Positions 44,455 through 53,542 of a stretch of DNA of 64,000 nt are shown here, in pieces. Under the pieces are notes generated by a model. It was not told where the DNA came from and made no database searches. It saw only the letters and a list, made by a program, of their open reading frames with translations. How positions within the stretch are numbered: the stretch's first letter is position 1; each line of letters begins with the position of its first letter. A program made the translations under genes and the position numbers. Source of the stretch: Gordonia namibiensis NBRC 108229 (GTDB taxonomy: Bacteria; Actinomycetota; Actinomycetes; Mycobacteriales; Mycobacteriaceae); assembly GCF_000298235.1 (NCBI RefSeq), contig NZ_BAHE01000008.1:62001-126000 (forward strand). The letters run 5' to 3'.

Positions 44455-45540
44455 TCAGCGCCAGGCGCCGCGCAGATACTGCGGCGGGTAGGGCGCCTCG
44501 TCGCGCGAGAGGCCCAGCTCGTGTGCGGCTCGTTGCGGCCACGACGGCTCGCGGAGTGCGACGCGACCGAAGAGAACGGCGCTGATGTCGTCGTCACTGG
44601 CGATCTTCTCCGCCTGGTCGGGTTCGACGATGAGTCCGACCGCCGCGGTCGGGACGCCGGAGTCCCGGTGGATGGACCGGGCCAGGTCGACCTGGTAGCC
44701 GGGGCCGACGGGGATGTCGGCGAGCACGTTGCCGCCGGAGGAGACGTCGATCAGATCCACACCACGGGCGGCGAGGATCTCGGCGAGCCGGGCGGACTCG
44801 GCGACGTCCCAGCCGCCGTCGCGCCACTCGGTGCCGGAGAGCCGGACGAAGAGCGGCTTCGACTCCGGCCACACCGCACGGACGGCTTCGACGACCTCGA
44901 GCACGATCCGGGTGCGGCCGGCGAAGTCGCCGCCGTAGGCATCGGTGCGCGTGTTGGAGAACGGCGACAGGAACTGATGCAGCAGATACCCGTGCGCTGC
45001 GTGGATCTCGACCACGTCGAACCCTGCCTCGTCGGCCCGCCGGGCCGCCTGCGCGAAGGCGTCGACGACCTCGGCGATCTGTCCGACCGTCAGTGCGACC
45101 GGCTCGGCGTAGCCCTCGAAGGGCACGTCCGACGGTCCGACGGTGGTCCATCCGCCGTCCTCGGCGGGCACCGATCCGGAACGCTCGGCGAAGGGGGAGT
45201 ACGTCGAGGCCTTGCGTCCGGCGTGCGCGATCTGGGTACCGATGGTCGCGCCCTGGGAGTGCACGAAGTCGACGATCCGCTTCCAGGCCTGCGCCTGCTC
45301 GTCGTTCCACAGCCCGGCGTCCTGGGGGCTGATCCGGCCCTCGGGGAGGACCGCGGCCGCCTCGGTGAGGATCAGGCCGAAACCGCCGGTGGCGCGGGCA
45401 CCGAGATGGGCGAGATGCCAATCGGTCGGGATTCCGTCGCCGGCGAAGCAGCTGTACTGGCACATCGGCGCGAGCCAGATCCGGTTGGGAATCCGGACAT
45501 CGCGGAGCGTGATCGGTTCGAAGAGCGCTGTACTGGTCAC
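44455..45540 (-). CDS. NADH:flavin oxidoreductase (Old Yellow Enzyme, YqjM-like)
   Basis: 361-residue FMN TIM barrel that reduces activated C=C bonds. Cys27 in APMCQYS marks the thermophilic-like/YqjM class, where it tunes the flavin. Substrate His180 and His183 are in EIHAAHGYL, and FMN contacts include QIAHAGRK and VLFGRVALREP. The natural substrate is unknown. GTG 45540 gives the family start (TALFEPITLRDV); a TTG at 45552 is also open. It is divergent from the DUF1648-like gene. Confidence 0.9.
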   Translation of the reverse strand: MTSTALFEPITLRDVRIPNRIWLAPMCQYSCFAGDGIPTDWHLAHLGARATGGFGLILTEAAAVLPEGRISPQDAGLWNDEQAQAWKRIVDFVHSQGATIGTQIAHAGRKASTYSPFAERSGSVPAEDGGWTTVGPSDVPFEGYAEPVALTVGQIAEVVDAFAQAARRADEAGFDVVEIHAAHGYLLHQFLSPFSNTRTDAYGGDFAGRTRIVLEVVEAVRAVWPESKPLFVRLSGTEWRDGGWDVAESARLAEILAARGVDLIDVSSGGNVLADIPVGPGYQVDLARSIHRDSGVPTAAVGLIVEPDQAEKIASDDDISAVLFGRVALREPSWPQRAAHELGLSRDEAPYPPQYLRGAWR

Positions 45541-45596
45541 GAATAGGGTCAACGGCCTCGGCCTGAGGCTATTCCCCGGGCGGTAGGTTGAGATCC

Positions 45597-46115
45597 ATGA
45601 CGCAGCCCTCGCGAGATGCGCGCCGCATGTTCTTTCCGCTGTCGGTGATCGTGTTCGCCGCGGTCTGGATCGGGGTCGCGGTGGTCGGCTCCGACGAGAT
45701 GGCGGGCCACATCGGCCTGGACGGCGAGGTCACCCGCTGGGACTCGAAGTGGGTGTTCCTGGGTTGGCTGGGAGTCGTCGGGTTGGTGCTCGTGGTCATC
45801 TTCGGTGGCGCCGAACGAGTTCTGTCCCGCCTCCCTGCAAGCGCGGTCAACTTCCCGAGCCGTCGTCGCAAGGCGTACTGGATGGAACCGTCGAACCGCG
45901 AGGAGTTCAACCGCCGGATGGGCGATGACCTGTCCCTGCTGGGCGGTGCGACGTTGTTGATGATGGCCTGGCTGCTCGCGGCATCGGCCATCATCGGGAG
46001 CAGTGACAGCGCATCGTGGACCCTGGCCATCCCGGTTGCGATCTACCTGGTGGCCGTGGTCGGTTACACCGTGTACATCAGCGTCGGGTCGCGGTACGCG
46101 ATCCCCGGCGAGTGA
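45597..46115 (+). CDS. DUF1648-like membrane protein
   Basis: 172 residues with four hydrophobic segments (SVIVFAAVWIGVAVV, VFLGWLGVVGLVLVVIFGG, LGGATLLMMAWLLAASAII, IPVAIYLVAVVGYTVYI). DEMAGHIGLDGEVTRWDSK after TM1 resembles the DUF1648 signature (HxxxxGxxDRWGSK). Function unknown. TAGGTT at 45584-45589, 7 nt before the ATG, suggests a leaderless start. It ends 22 bp before the crotonase gene, probably one unit. Confidence 0.72.
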   Translation: MTQPSRDARRMFFPLSVIVFAAVWIGVAVVGSDEMAGHIGLDGEVTRWDSKWVFLGWLGVVGLVLVVIFGGAERVLSRLPASAVNFPSRRRKAYWMEPSNREEFNRRMGDDLSLLGGATLLMMAWLLAASAIIGSSDSASWTLAIPVAIYLVAVVGYTVYISVGSRYAIPGE

Positions 46116-46137
46116 CACCGAAGTAAGGAGCCCGACC

Positions 46138-46917
46138 ATGAGCGAGACGACAGACGCGGTGTCGGTGGAAGTCGACGCGCCGCTCGGGGTGATCACCCTG
46201 CGCGCCGCGCGGCGTCGAAATCCGTTGTCCAGCACTACGATGAAGGCCGTCACCGCTGGACTCCGACGCTTCCACGAGGATTCCGACGTGCGCGTCATCG
46301 TGATCCGTGCGGAAGGTCCGGCGTTCTCGGCCGGTCACGACCTCGGCGAACTCGTCGACCGCACACTCGACGACGAACGCGCCGTCTTCGACACCTGCTC
46401 CGAGCTGATGCGAACCGTCCACGAGGTGCGCCAGCCGGTGATCGCGGAGGTCGCCGGCATGGCCTTCGCCGCCGGATGTCAGCTCGTTGCGACGTGCGAT
46501 CTCGCGGTCGCGGGACGCAGCGCGAGATTCTCGACCCCCGGCGTCCGGATCGGCTTGTTCTGTTCGACGCCGATGGTCGCCCTGACACGGGCCGTCGGCC
46601 GCAAACGCGCCATGCACATGCTGCTGACCGGGGAGGCGATCGACGCCGAGACGGCGGCCGACTGGGGACTGCTCAGCGGCGTCGTCGACGATGACGACCT
46701 CGCCACGACGGTCCGGGAACTGGCGCTGCACATCGCCGGGTCGAGTGCCCGGACGGTGTCGATCGGCAAGCAGGCCTTCTACAAGCAGATCGAACTCGAC
46801 GAGGCGTCGGCGTATGTCGAGATGTCGGAGACCATGGCGACCAACGCGATGACCTGCGATGCGCAGGAGGGGATCTCGGCGTTCCTGGAGAAGCGCGAAC
46901 CGGTCTGGACCGAATAG
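46138..46917 (+). CDS. Enoyl-CoA hydratase/isomerase (ECHDC3-like)
   Basis: 259 residues of the crotonase fold. The oxyanion-hole segments are AFSAGHDLGEL and GMAFAAGCQLVATCDLAVA. The usual catalytic Glu of ECH is not obvious: STPGVRIGLFCSTP has Gly/Phe there, as in ECHDC3-type members, so true hydratase activity is uncertain. AAGGAG precedes the ATG. A long hairpin follows the gene. Confidence 0.85.
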   Translation: MSETTDAVSVEVDAPLGVITLRAARRRNPLSSTTMKAVTAGLRRFHEDSDVRVIVIRAEGPAFSAGHDLGELVDRTLDDERAVFDTCSELMRTVHEVRQPVIAEVAGMAFAAGCQLVATCDLAVAGRSARFSTPGVRIGLFCSTPMVALTRAVGRKRAMHMLLTGEAIDAETAADWGLLSGVVDDDDLATTVRELALHIAGSSARTVSIGKQAFYKQIELDEASAYVEMSETMATNAMTCDAQEGISAFLEKREPVWTE

Positions 46918-46922
46918 CCGCG

Positions 46923-46990
46923 AAACCCACCACAATTGGCCAGGTCCACCACCCCGCAGGGTGGTGGACCTGGCAATCTGTGGTGGGTTT
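46923..46990. terminator. Long hairpin between convergent crotonase and acyl-CoA dehydrogenase genes
   Basis: 30-bp arms (12 paired, a 5 x 5 internal mismatch, 13 paired) starting AAACCCACCACA and CCAGGTCCACCAC, with an 8-nt apex. The right arm ends 9 bp before the stop of the convergent gene. It suits termination from both sides. Confidence 0.75.
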
Positions 46991-46999
46991 GCGGACGGG

Positions 47000-48163
47000 T
47001 CAGACGTCGACTCGGGCTGATGTCTCCGCGGTCGCCTTGGCGAACCGGGCGAGATGGGCGTCGGCGGTGCCGAATTCGTACTCGATCGCGGTGAGGCGCT
47101 TGAAGTAATGGCCGATGGCCAGTTCCTCGGTCATGCCCATGCCGCCGTGCAGCTGCACCGAGTTCTGCCCGATGAACCGTGCGGCCCGGCTGATCGTCGC
47201 CTTGGCGGCCGAGACGGCCGCGGCCCGCTCGGCGGGTTCGGCGTCGAGCGACAGGATGGCGTAGTACTGGGCGGCCACCGACTGTTCGAGCTGCAGGTGC
47301 ATGTCGACCATGCGGTGCTGCAGCACCTGGAAGCTGCCGATCGGGACGCCGAACTGCTCCCGCTGCTTGGCGTATTCGACGGTGTCGGTGAAGACCTTGC
47401 GCATCAGTCCGACCGCCTCGGAGACGACGGCCGCGGTGGCGGTGTCCCAGGCCTTCTCGAGCAGGTCGATCGCACCGTCGCCGGCGATGAGTGCATCGCC
47501 GGGCAGCCGGACGTCGTCGAAGGTGATGTCGGCGGCCTGACGGTCGTCGATGGTGCGGAGCTTGTGGAGCTCGAGACCCTCGGGTGCGCCGTCGGTGAGG
47601 TCGATCAGGAACAGCGACACGCCTGCGGGATCGTGCGGCTCGCCCGAGGTGCGGGCGCTGACGATGAGGTAGTCGGCCAGCGGTGCTGTGGTGACAACGG
47701 CCTTGCTGCCGTTGAGCTTCCACCCTTCACCGTCGCGGTCGGCGCTGGTCTCGATCCGCGACAGCACGCCGCCCGAGCCGTCCTCGAGTGCGGCGAGGGC
47801 GCTGAGGGCCTCGCCCGCGGCGATGCGCTGTGCTGCCTCGAGGGCGGTGGCGTTTCCGGTGGAGTGCAGCAGTCCGGCACCGAGAACCACCGAGTCGACG
47901 AACGGTTCGACGACGAGGGCGTGTCCGAGTGCCTCGGTGACGACCATCAATTCCTCGGCGCCGCCGCCGAATCCGCCGATCTCCTCGGGTAGGCAGGCGC
48001 CGACGACGCCGAGATCTTCGACGAAGGCCTTCCAGATGTTGGGCTGCCAACCCTCGCCGACTTTCGCGGCGTCGCGACTGACCTGCAAGTCGTAGCGTGC
48101 GTCGAGGAACTTGTTGAGTCCGTCCGACAGCAGCTGCTGTTCGGGGGTGAGTGTGAAGTCCAT
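47000..48163 (-). CDS. Acyl-CoA dehydrogenase (FadE-like), second subunit of a pair
   Basis: 387 residues with the three-domain ACAD fold: an N-terminal helical domain (FTLTPEQQLLSDGLNKFLD), a middle beta domain and C-terminal flavin helices (YAKQREQFGVPIGSFQVLQH, QLHGGMGMTEELAIGHYF). CAGGAGAAAACTG precedes the ATG. It lies 20 bp after a second ACAD gene in the same direction. Paired ACAD genes in mycobacteria make alpha2beta2 heterotetramers for sterol or branched side chains (as established for FadE26/27 and FadE28/29), so a similar complex is likely. Confidence 0.88.
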   Translation of the reverse strand: MDFTLTPEQQLLSDGLNKFLDARYDLQVSRDAAKVGEGWQPNIWKAFVEDLGVVGACLPEEIGGFGGGAEELMVVTEALGHALVVEPFVDSVVLGAGLLHSTGNATALEAAQRIAAGEALSALAALEDGSGGVLSRIETSADRDGEGWKLNGSKAVVTTAPLADYLIVSARTSGEPHDPAGVSLFLIDLTDGAPEGLELHKLRTIDDRQAADITFDDVRLPGDALIAGDGAIDLLEKAWDTATAAVVSEAVGLMRKVFTDTVEYAKQREQFGVPIGSFQVLQHRMVDMHLQLEQSVAAQYYAILSLDAEPAERAAAVSAAKATISRAARFIGQNSVQLHGGMGMTEELAIGHYFKRLTAIEYEFGTADAHLARFAKATAETSARVDV

Positions 48164-48183
48164 CAGTTTTCTCCTGTGACCCG

Positions 48184-49416
48184 TCAGAGACCCAGAGCCG
48201 CTTTGGCGAGGATGTTCCGTTGAATTTCGTTGCTGCCCGCGTAGATCGAACCGGCGCGGTCGTTGAAGTAGTGCAGCGGTGCGACGGCCTGCCACGGCTC
48301 ACCGCTGACGTAACCGTCGGTGGGCGGCGTGTACTGGAAGATCGGGCCGCCGGGACGGGTCGCGTGCGGTTGGAAGACGCGGCCGTGCGGGCCCGCGGCC
48401 TCGAGGGACAGTGTTGTGATCTCCTGGCTCAGTTCGGTTCCCAGGATCTTCAGCATCGAGGCGATAGAACCCGGGTCCTTCCCGGAGCTCATGGCGGCGA
48501 GCGCGCGGTACTCGAGGACCTCGAGGATCTTCGCTCGTACCTGGATGTCGGTGAGCTTGGCGGCGAAGGCCGGATCCTCCGACAGCGGACCGCCGTTGGG
48601 TGCGGTCACCGTGGCGGCGTCCCGGCCGAGCTGCTCGGCCATGACCTGCAGCGCCGGGGCGGCCGCACCGCCGCCTCGCTCGAACACGAGGAGGTACTTG
48701 GCGACGGTCCAACCGTCGTCGATCTTGCCGAGCACGTTCTTCTTGGGGACGCGCACGCCGTCGAAGAACACCTGCGCCTGGACCTGCTCGCCGGAGGCGA
48801 AGACGAGGTTCTGGACCTCGATCCCCGGGGAGTTCATGTCGATGAGCAGGAAGGTGATGCCCTGCTGCTTGCGCTCCTGGCGCGAGGTGCGCACCAGGCA
48901 GAAGATCCAGTTGGCCTCGGAGGCGTGGGTCGTCCAGATCTTGGAACCGGTGACCACCAGATCATCGCCGTCGTCGACCGCAGCCATGGACAGCGAGGCG
49001 AGGTCGGAACCGGCCTCGGGTTCGGAGTAGCCCTGGCAGAAGAAGACGCTGCCGTCGAGGATTCCGGGGAGGAAGAAGTTCTTCTGTTCCTCGGTGCCGA
49101 ACGCCATGATCGCGTGCGAGACCATCCGGATGCCCATCGGCGACAGAGCCGGTGCGCCGGCCAGAATCGACTCGCGGCTGAAGATGTAGTGCTGGGACTG
49201 CGACCAGTCGCAACCGCCGTACTTCACCGGCCACGCCGGCGCGGCCCAGCCGCGCTCGTGCAGGATGGCCTGCCATTTCATCGAGGCCTCGTGGTCGGAG
49301 TAGACGGAGGTGCGCAGCGTGCCCGCCGCGCGCAGGTCGTCGGTCAGCTTCTCGTCGAGGAACGCCCGTACCTCGTCGCGGAACGCGGCGTCGGCCGGAG
49401 ACCAGTTCATGTCCAT
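48184..49416 (-). CDS. Acyl-CoA dehydrogenase (FadE-like), first subunit of a pair
   Basis: 410 residues. Typical ACAD text includes FCQGYSEPEAGSDLASL, VVTGSKIWTTHASEANWIFC and the C-terminal YAGSNEIQRNILAKAALGL, which positions the FAD and in many members precedes the catalytic region. It is probably the FAD-binding partner of the downstream ACAD, forming a heteromer. The ATG at 49416 or 49410 (MDMN) is possible. Confidence 0.88.
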   Translation of the reverse strand: MDMNWSPADAAFRDEVRAFLDEKLTDDLRAAGTLRTSVYSDHEASMKWQAILHERGWAAPAWPVKYGGCDWSQSQHYIFSRESILAGAPALSPMGIRMVSHAIMAFGTEEQKNFFLPGILDGSVFFCQGYSEPEAGSDLASLSMAAVDDGDDLVVTGSKIWTTHASEANWIFCLVRTSRQERKQQGITFLLIDMNSPGIEVQNLVFASGEQVQAQVFFDGVRVPKKNVLGKIDDGWTVAKYLLVFERGGGAAAPALQVMAEQLGRDAATVTAPNGGPLSEDPAFAAKLTDIQVRAKILEVLEYRALAAMSSGKDPGSIASMLKILGTELSQEITTLSLEAAGPHGRVFQPHATRPGGPIFQYTPPTDGYVSGEPWQAVAPLHYFNDRAGSIYAGSNEIQRNILAKAALGL

Positions 49417-49506
49417 GAGCGGTGCGCAACCTATCTGTAAACGGCTGTGGTCAGATCGGGGTCGAATGGCAATCTACCGAATGTTCGCTCCGGAGCGTAG
49501 CCCGGC

Positions 49507-50802
49507 TCACGATTCGGGCCGCTGTGTGACGCGCGATGCGTCGTCTGCAGGTGGTTCCGGCGTCCTCGCGGCGGGTGGGTTCTCGGGTTCCGGCTCGGCG
49601 CCCGACGAGGACAGCAGGACGTCGGCCCAGCGGGTGGCAGGGTCGATATCGATGAGGAGCGCCTTGGCGAGCAACGTCAGCGGTACCGCGAGGATCGCGC
49701 CCAACGGCCCGATGGCCCAAGCCCAGAAGATCAGCGACAGGAACGTCAGTGTGGTCGACAGGCCGACCGCGTCGCCCACGAACTTCGGTTGGATCACCGA
49801 CTGGATGACCACGTTGATGACGCTGTAGACCGCGATGACGATGAGCATCTTCGTGACACCGCCGTCGAGCAGCGCGAGGAGTGCGGGCGGGACGAGGCCG
49901 ATGACGAACCCGATGTTCGGGATGTAGTTGGTGATGAACGACAGCAGACCCCACAGGATCGGCAGCGGGACCGTCAGCAAGGCCAGGGCGATGCTGTCGA
50001 AGACGGCGACGATGAGGCCGAACACCGTCGACACCCACAGGTAGCTGCGTGTGCCCTGCGCGAAGGAGCCGAAGGCCGAGGCGATGTCGGGCCGCATACC
50101 TCGAAGGTGGTTCATCCGGTCGTCGAATCCGACCGAGTCGGCGGCCATGAACAGCAACAGGGCGAGTACGAGAACGAGGGCCGACGCGACGCTGAGGGTG
50201 CTCGACAGCAACTCGGTGACGACGTTGACGACCTTGCTGGTGTCGACATGGGAGATCATGTCGTGGACCTTGTCCTGACTGACGCCGTGGCTGGTCAGGA
50301 AGTCCTGGAAGTTCGTGATGATGTCGTCGAACTTGTCGTCGTACTCCGGAAGGATCGAAGCGAGTCGTGCGACGGAGAACACCAGCGATGCGAAGAGCCC
50401 GATCAGGATGCCGTAGACGAGTAGGACGGTTGTCAGGAACGCCGCCCAGCCGGGAAAGCCCTTGGTGCGCAACCATCTCGGCACCGGCTGCACCGCGACG
50501 GTCAGCATCAACGCGAGGAACGTCGGCGCGGCGAACGACGCCACCGCCTTGATGCCGGCGACCGCGACCACAAGCCCGGCGATCGTGAGCAGCACGATGG
50601 TGCCGCGCGGGAGCGTCCAGGCCGGTGGGTCAGGGCGGTAGGTGGGGGTGACGGTGTCCCGCCCACGCCTGTCCCGAGAACCACGGTCCCGGGTGTGGGC
50701 GGATGCCTTTCGAACGGGGCCGGCATCGCCGCGGCCGGGATCGCTGTCGGCCGGCTTGTCGCGGTCGGGCTCGTCGTGCGCGGGCTGGTCGTGATCGGGC
50801 AT
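49507..50802 (-). CDS. AI-2E family transporter/permease (second copy)
   Basis: 431 residues: a polar, Asp/Arg-rich N-terminus of about 65 residues, then membrane segments beginning GTIVLLTIAGLVVAVAG, the soluble middle region (KFDDIITNFQDFLTSHG, VSQDKVHDMISHVD) and the conserved FITNYIPNIGFVIGLVPPAL and VIQPKFVGDAVGLS. Its proline/arginine tail is unlike the copy at 8784-10085, so they are distant paralogues. The start at 50802 follows AAAGG. Substrate unknown. Confidence 0.83.
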   Translation of the reverse strand: MPDHDQPAHDEPDRDKPADSDPGRGDAGPVRKASAHTRDRGSRDRRGRDTVTPTYRPDPPAWTLPRGTIVLLTIAGLVVAVAGIKAVASFAAPTFLALMLTVAVQPVPRWLRTKGFPGWAAFLTTVLLVYGILIGLFASLVFSVARLASILPEYDDKFDDIITNFQDFLTSHGVSQDKVHDMISHVDTSKVVNVVTELLSSTLSVASALVLVLALLLFMAADSVGFDDRMNHLRGMRPDIASAFGSFAQGTRSYLWVSTVFGLIVAVFDSIALALLTVPLPILWGLLSFITNYIPNIGFVIGLVPPALLALLDGGVTKMLIVIAVYSVINVVIQSVIQPKFVGDAVGLSTTLTFLSLIFWAWAIGPLGAILAVPLTLLAKALLIDIDPATRWADVLLSSSGAEPEPENPPAARTPEPPADDASRVTQRPES

Positions 50803-50846
50803 CGGACAGCGCCTTTCTACCGGGACCCCCTGGGTGCGGCGGCTCG

Positions 50847-50864
50847 CTCCGGCGTGAGCCGGAG
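50847..50864. terminator. Hairpin after the thiolase-crotonase gene
   Basis: CTCCGGC-GTGA-GCCGGAG, a perfect 7-bp stem, 83 bp downstream of the fusion gene stop and before the AI-2E start. Confidence 0.5.
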
Positions 50865-50946
50865 TCAAGTCTTCAGCACTTCAGGGGGTTCCGCGGCGCT
50901 TTCGTGCGGTTGCGGTGCCGCCCGCGGCCTCACTCGCGTTCCGGGG

Positions 50947-53346
50947 TCAGCGGCCCTTCCACTGGGGTTCGCGCTTCATCACGAACGCCATGATGCCCTC
51001 GAGGGTGTCACCGCTGATGATCAGCGAGTCCAGGACGTTGGTGCTCGCGCGGACGGCCTCGACGGTGTCGGTGATCGCGTCGGACTGCTCCATCGTCGCG
51101 ATCGAGGCGCGAACCGAGGTCGGCGATGCGGCGAGGATCTCCCCGGCCACCTTGCGGGCGGTCTCGAGAACCGTTCCGGCGGGGGCGATCCGGCTGACGA
51201 GCCCTGCTTCGGCGGCTTCGGCGGCCGAGATTCGGCGGCCGGTCAGGATCATGTCGCGGGCGAGTGCCGGCGGGATCATCCGCGGCAGACGGACCAGACC
51301 GCCTGCGGCGGCGGCCAACCCGACCTTCACCTCGGGAAGGCCGAACGAGGCCTCCTCGTCGGCGACGATGATGTGGCAGGCCATCGCGATCTCGCAGCCG
51401 CCACCGAGTGCGAAGCCGTTGACCGCGGCGATGACCGGCTTGGGCAGGCTCTCGCGTGCGGTGAGTCCCGCGAATCCGTTCTTGGGCACGGACAGTGCGG
51501 CCGGGCTCGCCGTGGCGGCGAGGTCGTTGCCCGCCGAGAACGCCTTGTCACCCGCGCCGGTCAGGATGGCGACCCACAGGTCGTCGTCGGCGAAGTAGGC
51601 GTCGAAGATCGAGTCCAGCTCGGCGTTGGCGGCCGGGTTCAGTGCGTTGCGCGCGTCGGGCCGGTTGATGGTCACCTCGAGCAGGTGGCCGTCGCGACGG
51701 ATCTCGACGTGCTCGTAGCTGTCGCGGAAAGCCGGTGCGACCGCCGGGTACTTGGCATTCATCGCGGCCTCGGTCAGCTTGACGCGGTTGCCCTTGTCGA
51801 AGGAACGCACCACGATCTCGGTGCCTGTCGGGTCGTCCGCGTTCAGCAGCAGGTCGAAGAACTCGTCGTCGTCTGAGTCGAGGTTGGCGACGAACCGCGC
51901 GCCGAGACGATCCGGAGCGGTGTCGTCGACGAGGCGGCCGACCACGACGCCGGTCCGCTTGCCGCTCTTCGACGGGATGACGGTGTAGGTCTCGAGGATC
52001 GCGGGGCCGTCGGCGTCACCGATAGTGGGCACGGTGGGCGCCGCGTCGAGCTGGGCCTGGATCTTGGCGCTGTGATCGGCGCGCCACGGAGCCGGGGTCG
52101 TCGAGTAGACGCCGGCCGCGTGCTTGCTGAGCACACCGCCGTTGGCGATGACGAGACCGAAGTCGCCCGGGGACTGCCGGACGCGCGAGACCACCTCGGC
52201 GATCGCATGCAGCGTGTAGTTGTTGCCCGGACCGCCGAAGAACGGCAGGCCGCCGGTGACGGTGAGACCACGCGGGTCGTCGGGGGAGAGGCCGAGCCCG
52301 TCGAGGATGTTGAACACCGCGATCGGGAAGCAACTGTAGATGTCGATGACCGACACGTCGTCGAGGCCGATCTCGGCGACCTCGAGCGCGTGCTTCACCG
52401 CGGCCGGGGCGGCGGGCGCGGCACCGAGGTTCGAGCGAAGCAGCGAGGTGCGTTCGACGGTCTCGGCGTGACCGTGCAGGAAGACCCACTTCGACGGGTC
52501 GATGCCGGCGGCCTGCGCGGCGCGAACCGACATGACGACGACGGCGGCAGCCTGGTTCACCTGGTCGCGGGCGACGATGTAGCGCGTGAACGGATCGGCG
52601 ACGATCCGGTTCCCCTCGGTCGGGGTCACCAGCTCGGCGGCGTCGCGCTCGGTCGGGGCAGCCGAATGGGGGTTGGCTGCGGCGACCTTCGTGAACGGGG
52701 CGAACAGCTCGCCCATCGCGGTGGCGTATGCCTCGCGGCCCAGGCCGGTGTTGTGGCGGCGGGCGTTCTCCAGCAGCGCGTACTGCGGGATCACCGAGGC
52801 GAGACCGTGACGCATCTCGGCGACGGTGATGATGCCCTTGAGGCCGTAACCGCGGTCCTCGAGCTGTCCGCCGACCTCCTCGGCGAAGCTCGGGCGCTCG
52901 TTGTCCGGCTTGGACTGGAGATGGCGCACCGTCGACATGACCTCGGCGCCGAAGATGATCGCGGCATCGGAGTCGCCCGCCGCGATGTCGCCGGCGAGTT
53001 CGGTGAGCATTGTCTGCGGGGTCTGACCGCCGGTCACGGCCTGCACGGCGCGACGGGGGTCGGCGCCGACGCGCTTACCCACGGCGCGGGGCATGTTGTC
53101 CGGCCGGCCGAGCGGCGATGAGGACAGCGGACTGGAGATCTCGAACGAGCGGATCGCGGCGATGGTGTCGATGGAATAGGCGAGGTCAGAGGCCCCGGCG
53201 TCGTCGAAGGCGGCGGTGACGGCCCGCGCCGCGAGGTCCGCTTCACCAAGCGCTTCGTATCCGGGATCGGTCAGACGCTCGGAGGCCTGGCCGACGCCGA
53301 CGACAACAGGGGTGTTCGGATCGAGATCAGCGATCGAGATTGGCAT
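50947..53346 (-). CDS. Fusion of SCP2-type thiolase-like protein and enoyl-CoA hydratase
   Basis: 799 residues. Residues 1 to about 500 are a non-decarboxylating thiolase-like domain of the acetyl-CoA acetyltransferase type (VVGVGQASERLTDP, DAAIIFGAEVMSTVRHLQ, DIYSCFPIAVFNIL, VTGGLPFFGGPGNNY). The usual nucleophile segment reads VTGGQTPQTML without Cys. An OB-like segment follows (TGVVVGRLVDD). Residues about 545-799 form a crotonase domain (HLLEVTINRPDARNALNPA, KAFSAGNDLA, NGFALGGGCEIAMA, FGLPEVKVGL). The whole frame is uninterrupted. It probably acts on acyl-CoA in lipid or sterol degradation. Start ATG 53346 (MPISIAD). Confidence 0.85.
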   Translation of the reverse strand: MPISIADLDPNTPVVVGVGQASERLTDPGYEALGEADLAARAVTAAFDDAGASDLAYSIDTIAAIRSFEISSPLSSSPLGRPDNMPRAVGKRVGADPRRAVQAVTGGQTPQTMLTELAGDIAAGDSDAAIIFGAEVMSTVRHLQSKPDNERPSFAEEVGGQLEDRGYGLKGIITVAEMRHGLASVIPQYALLENARRHNTGLGREAYATAMGELFAPFTKVAAANPHSAAPTERDAAELVTPTEGNRIVADPFTRYIVARDQVNQAAAVVVMSVRAAQAAGIDPSKWVFLHGHAETVERTSLLRSNLGAAPAAPAAVKHALEVAEIGLDDVSVIDIYSCFPIAVFNILDGLGLSPDDPRGLTVTGGLPFFGGPGNNYTLHAIAEVVSRVRQSPGDFGLVIANGGVLSKHAAGVYSTTPAPWRADHSAKIQAQLDAAPTVPTIGDADGPAILETYTVIPSKSGKRTGVVVGRLVDDTAPDRLGARFVANLDSDDDEFFDLLLNADDPTGTEIVVRSFDKGNRVKLTEAAMNAKYPAVAPAFRDSYEHVEIRRDGHLLEVTINRPDARNALNPAANAELDSIFDAYFADDDLWVAILTGAGDKAFSAGNDLAATASPAALSVPKNGFAGLTARESLPKPVIAAVNGFALGGGCEIAMACHIIVADEEASFGLPEVKVGLAAAAGGLVRLPRMIPPALARDMILTGRRISAAEAAEAGLVSRIAPAGTVLETARKVAGEILAASPTSVRASIATMEQSDAITDTVEAVRASTNVLDSLIISGDTLEGIMAFVMKREPQWKGR

Positions 53347-53542
53347 ACGCACACAATGGCACAAAGGCGGGGCTGACGTCTCAAAGTGGTCCCGCATACA
53401 CCCATACCTGCGGGTTCGGTCCTCAGTGTGGCGTCGGATCCGAGGCTTGGGAACGTTGCGTTCAGCGCGGTTTCAATCGTGGTCCTCGGCTCGGGCGACG
53501 GCCAGACTATCCGCCGACAGTCTGCACCGAAAGGACCATCTG

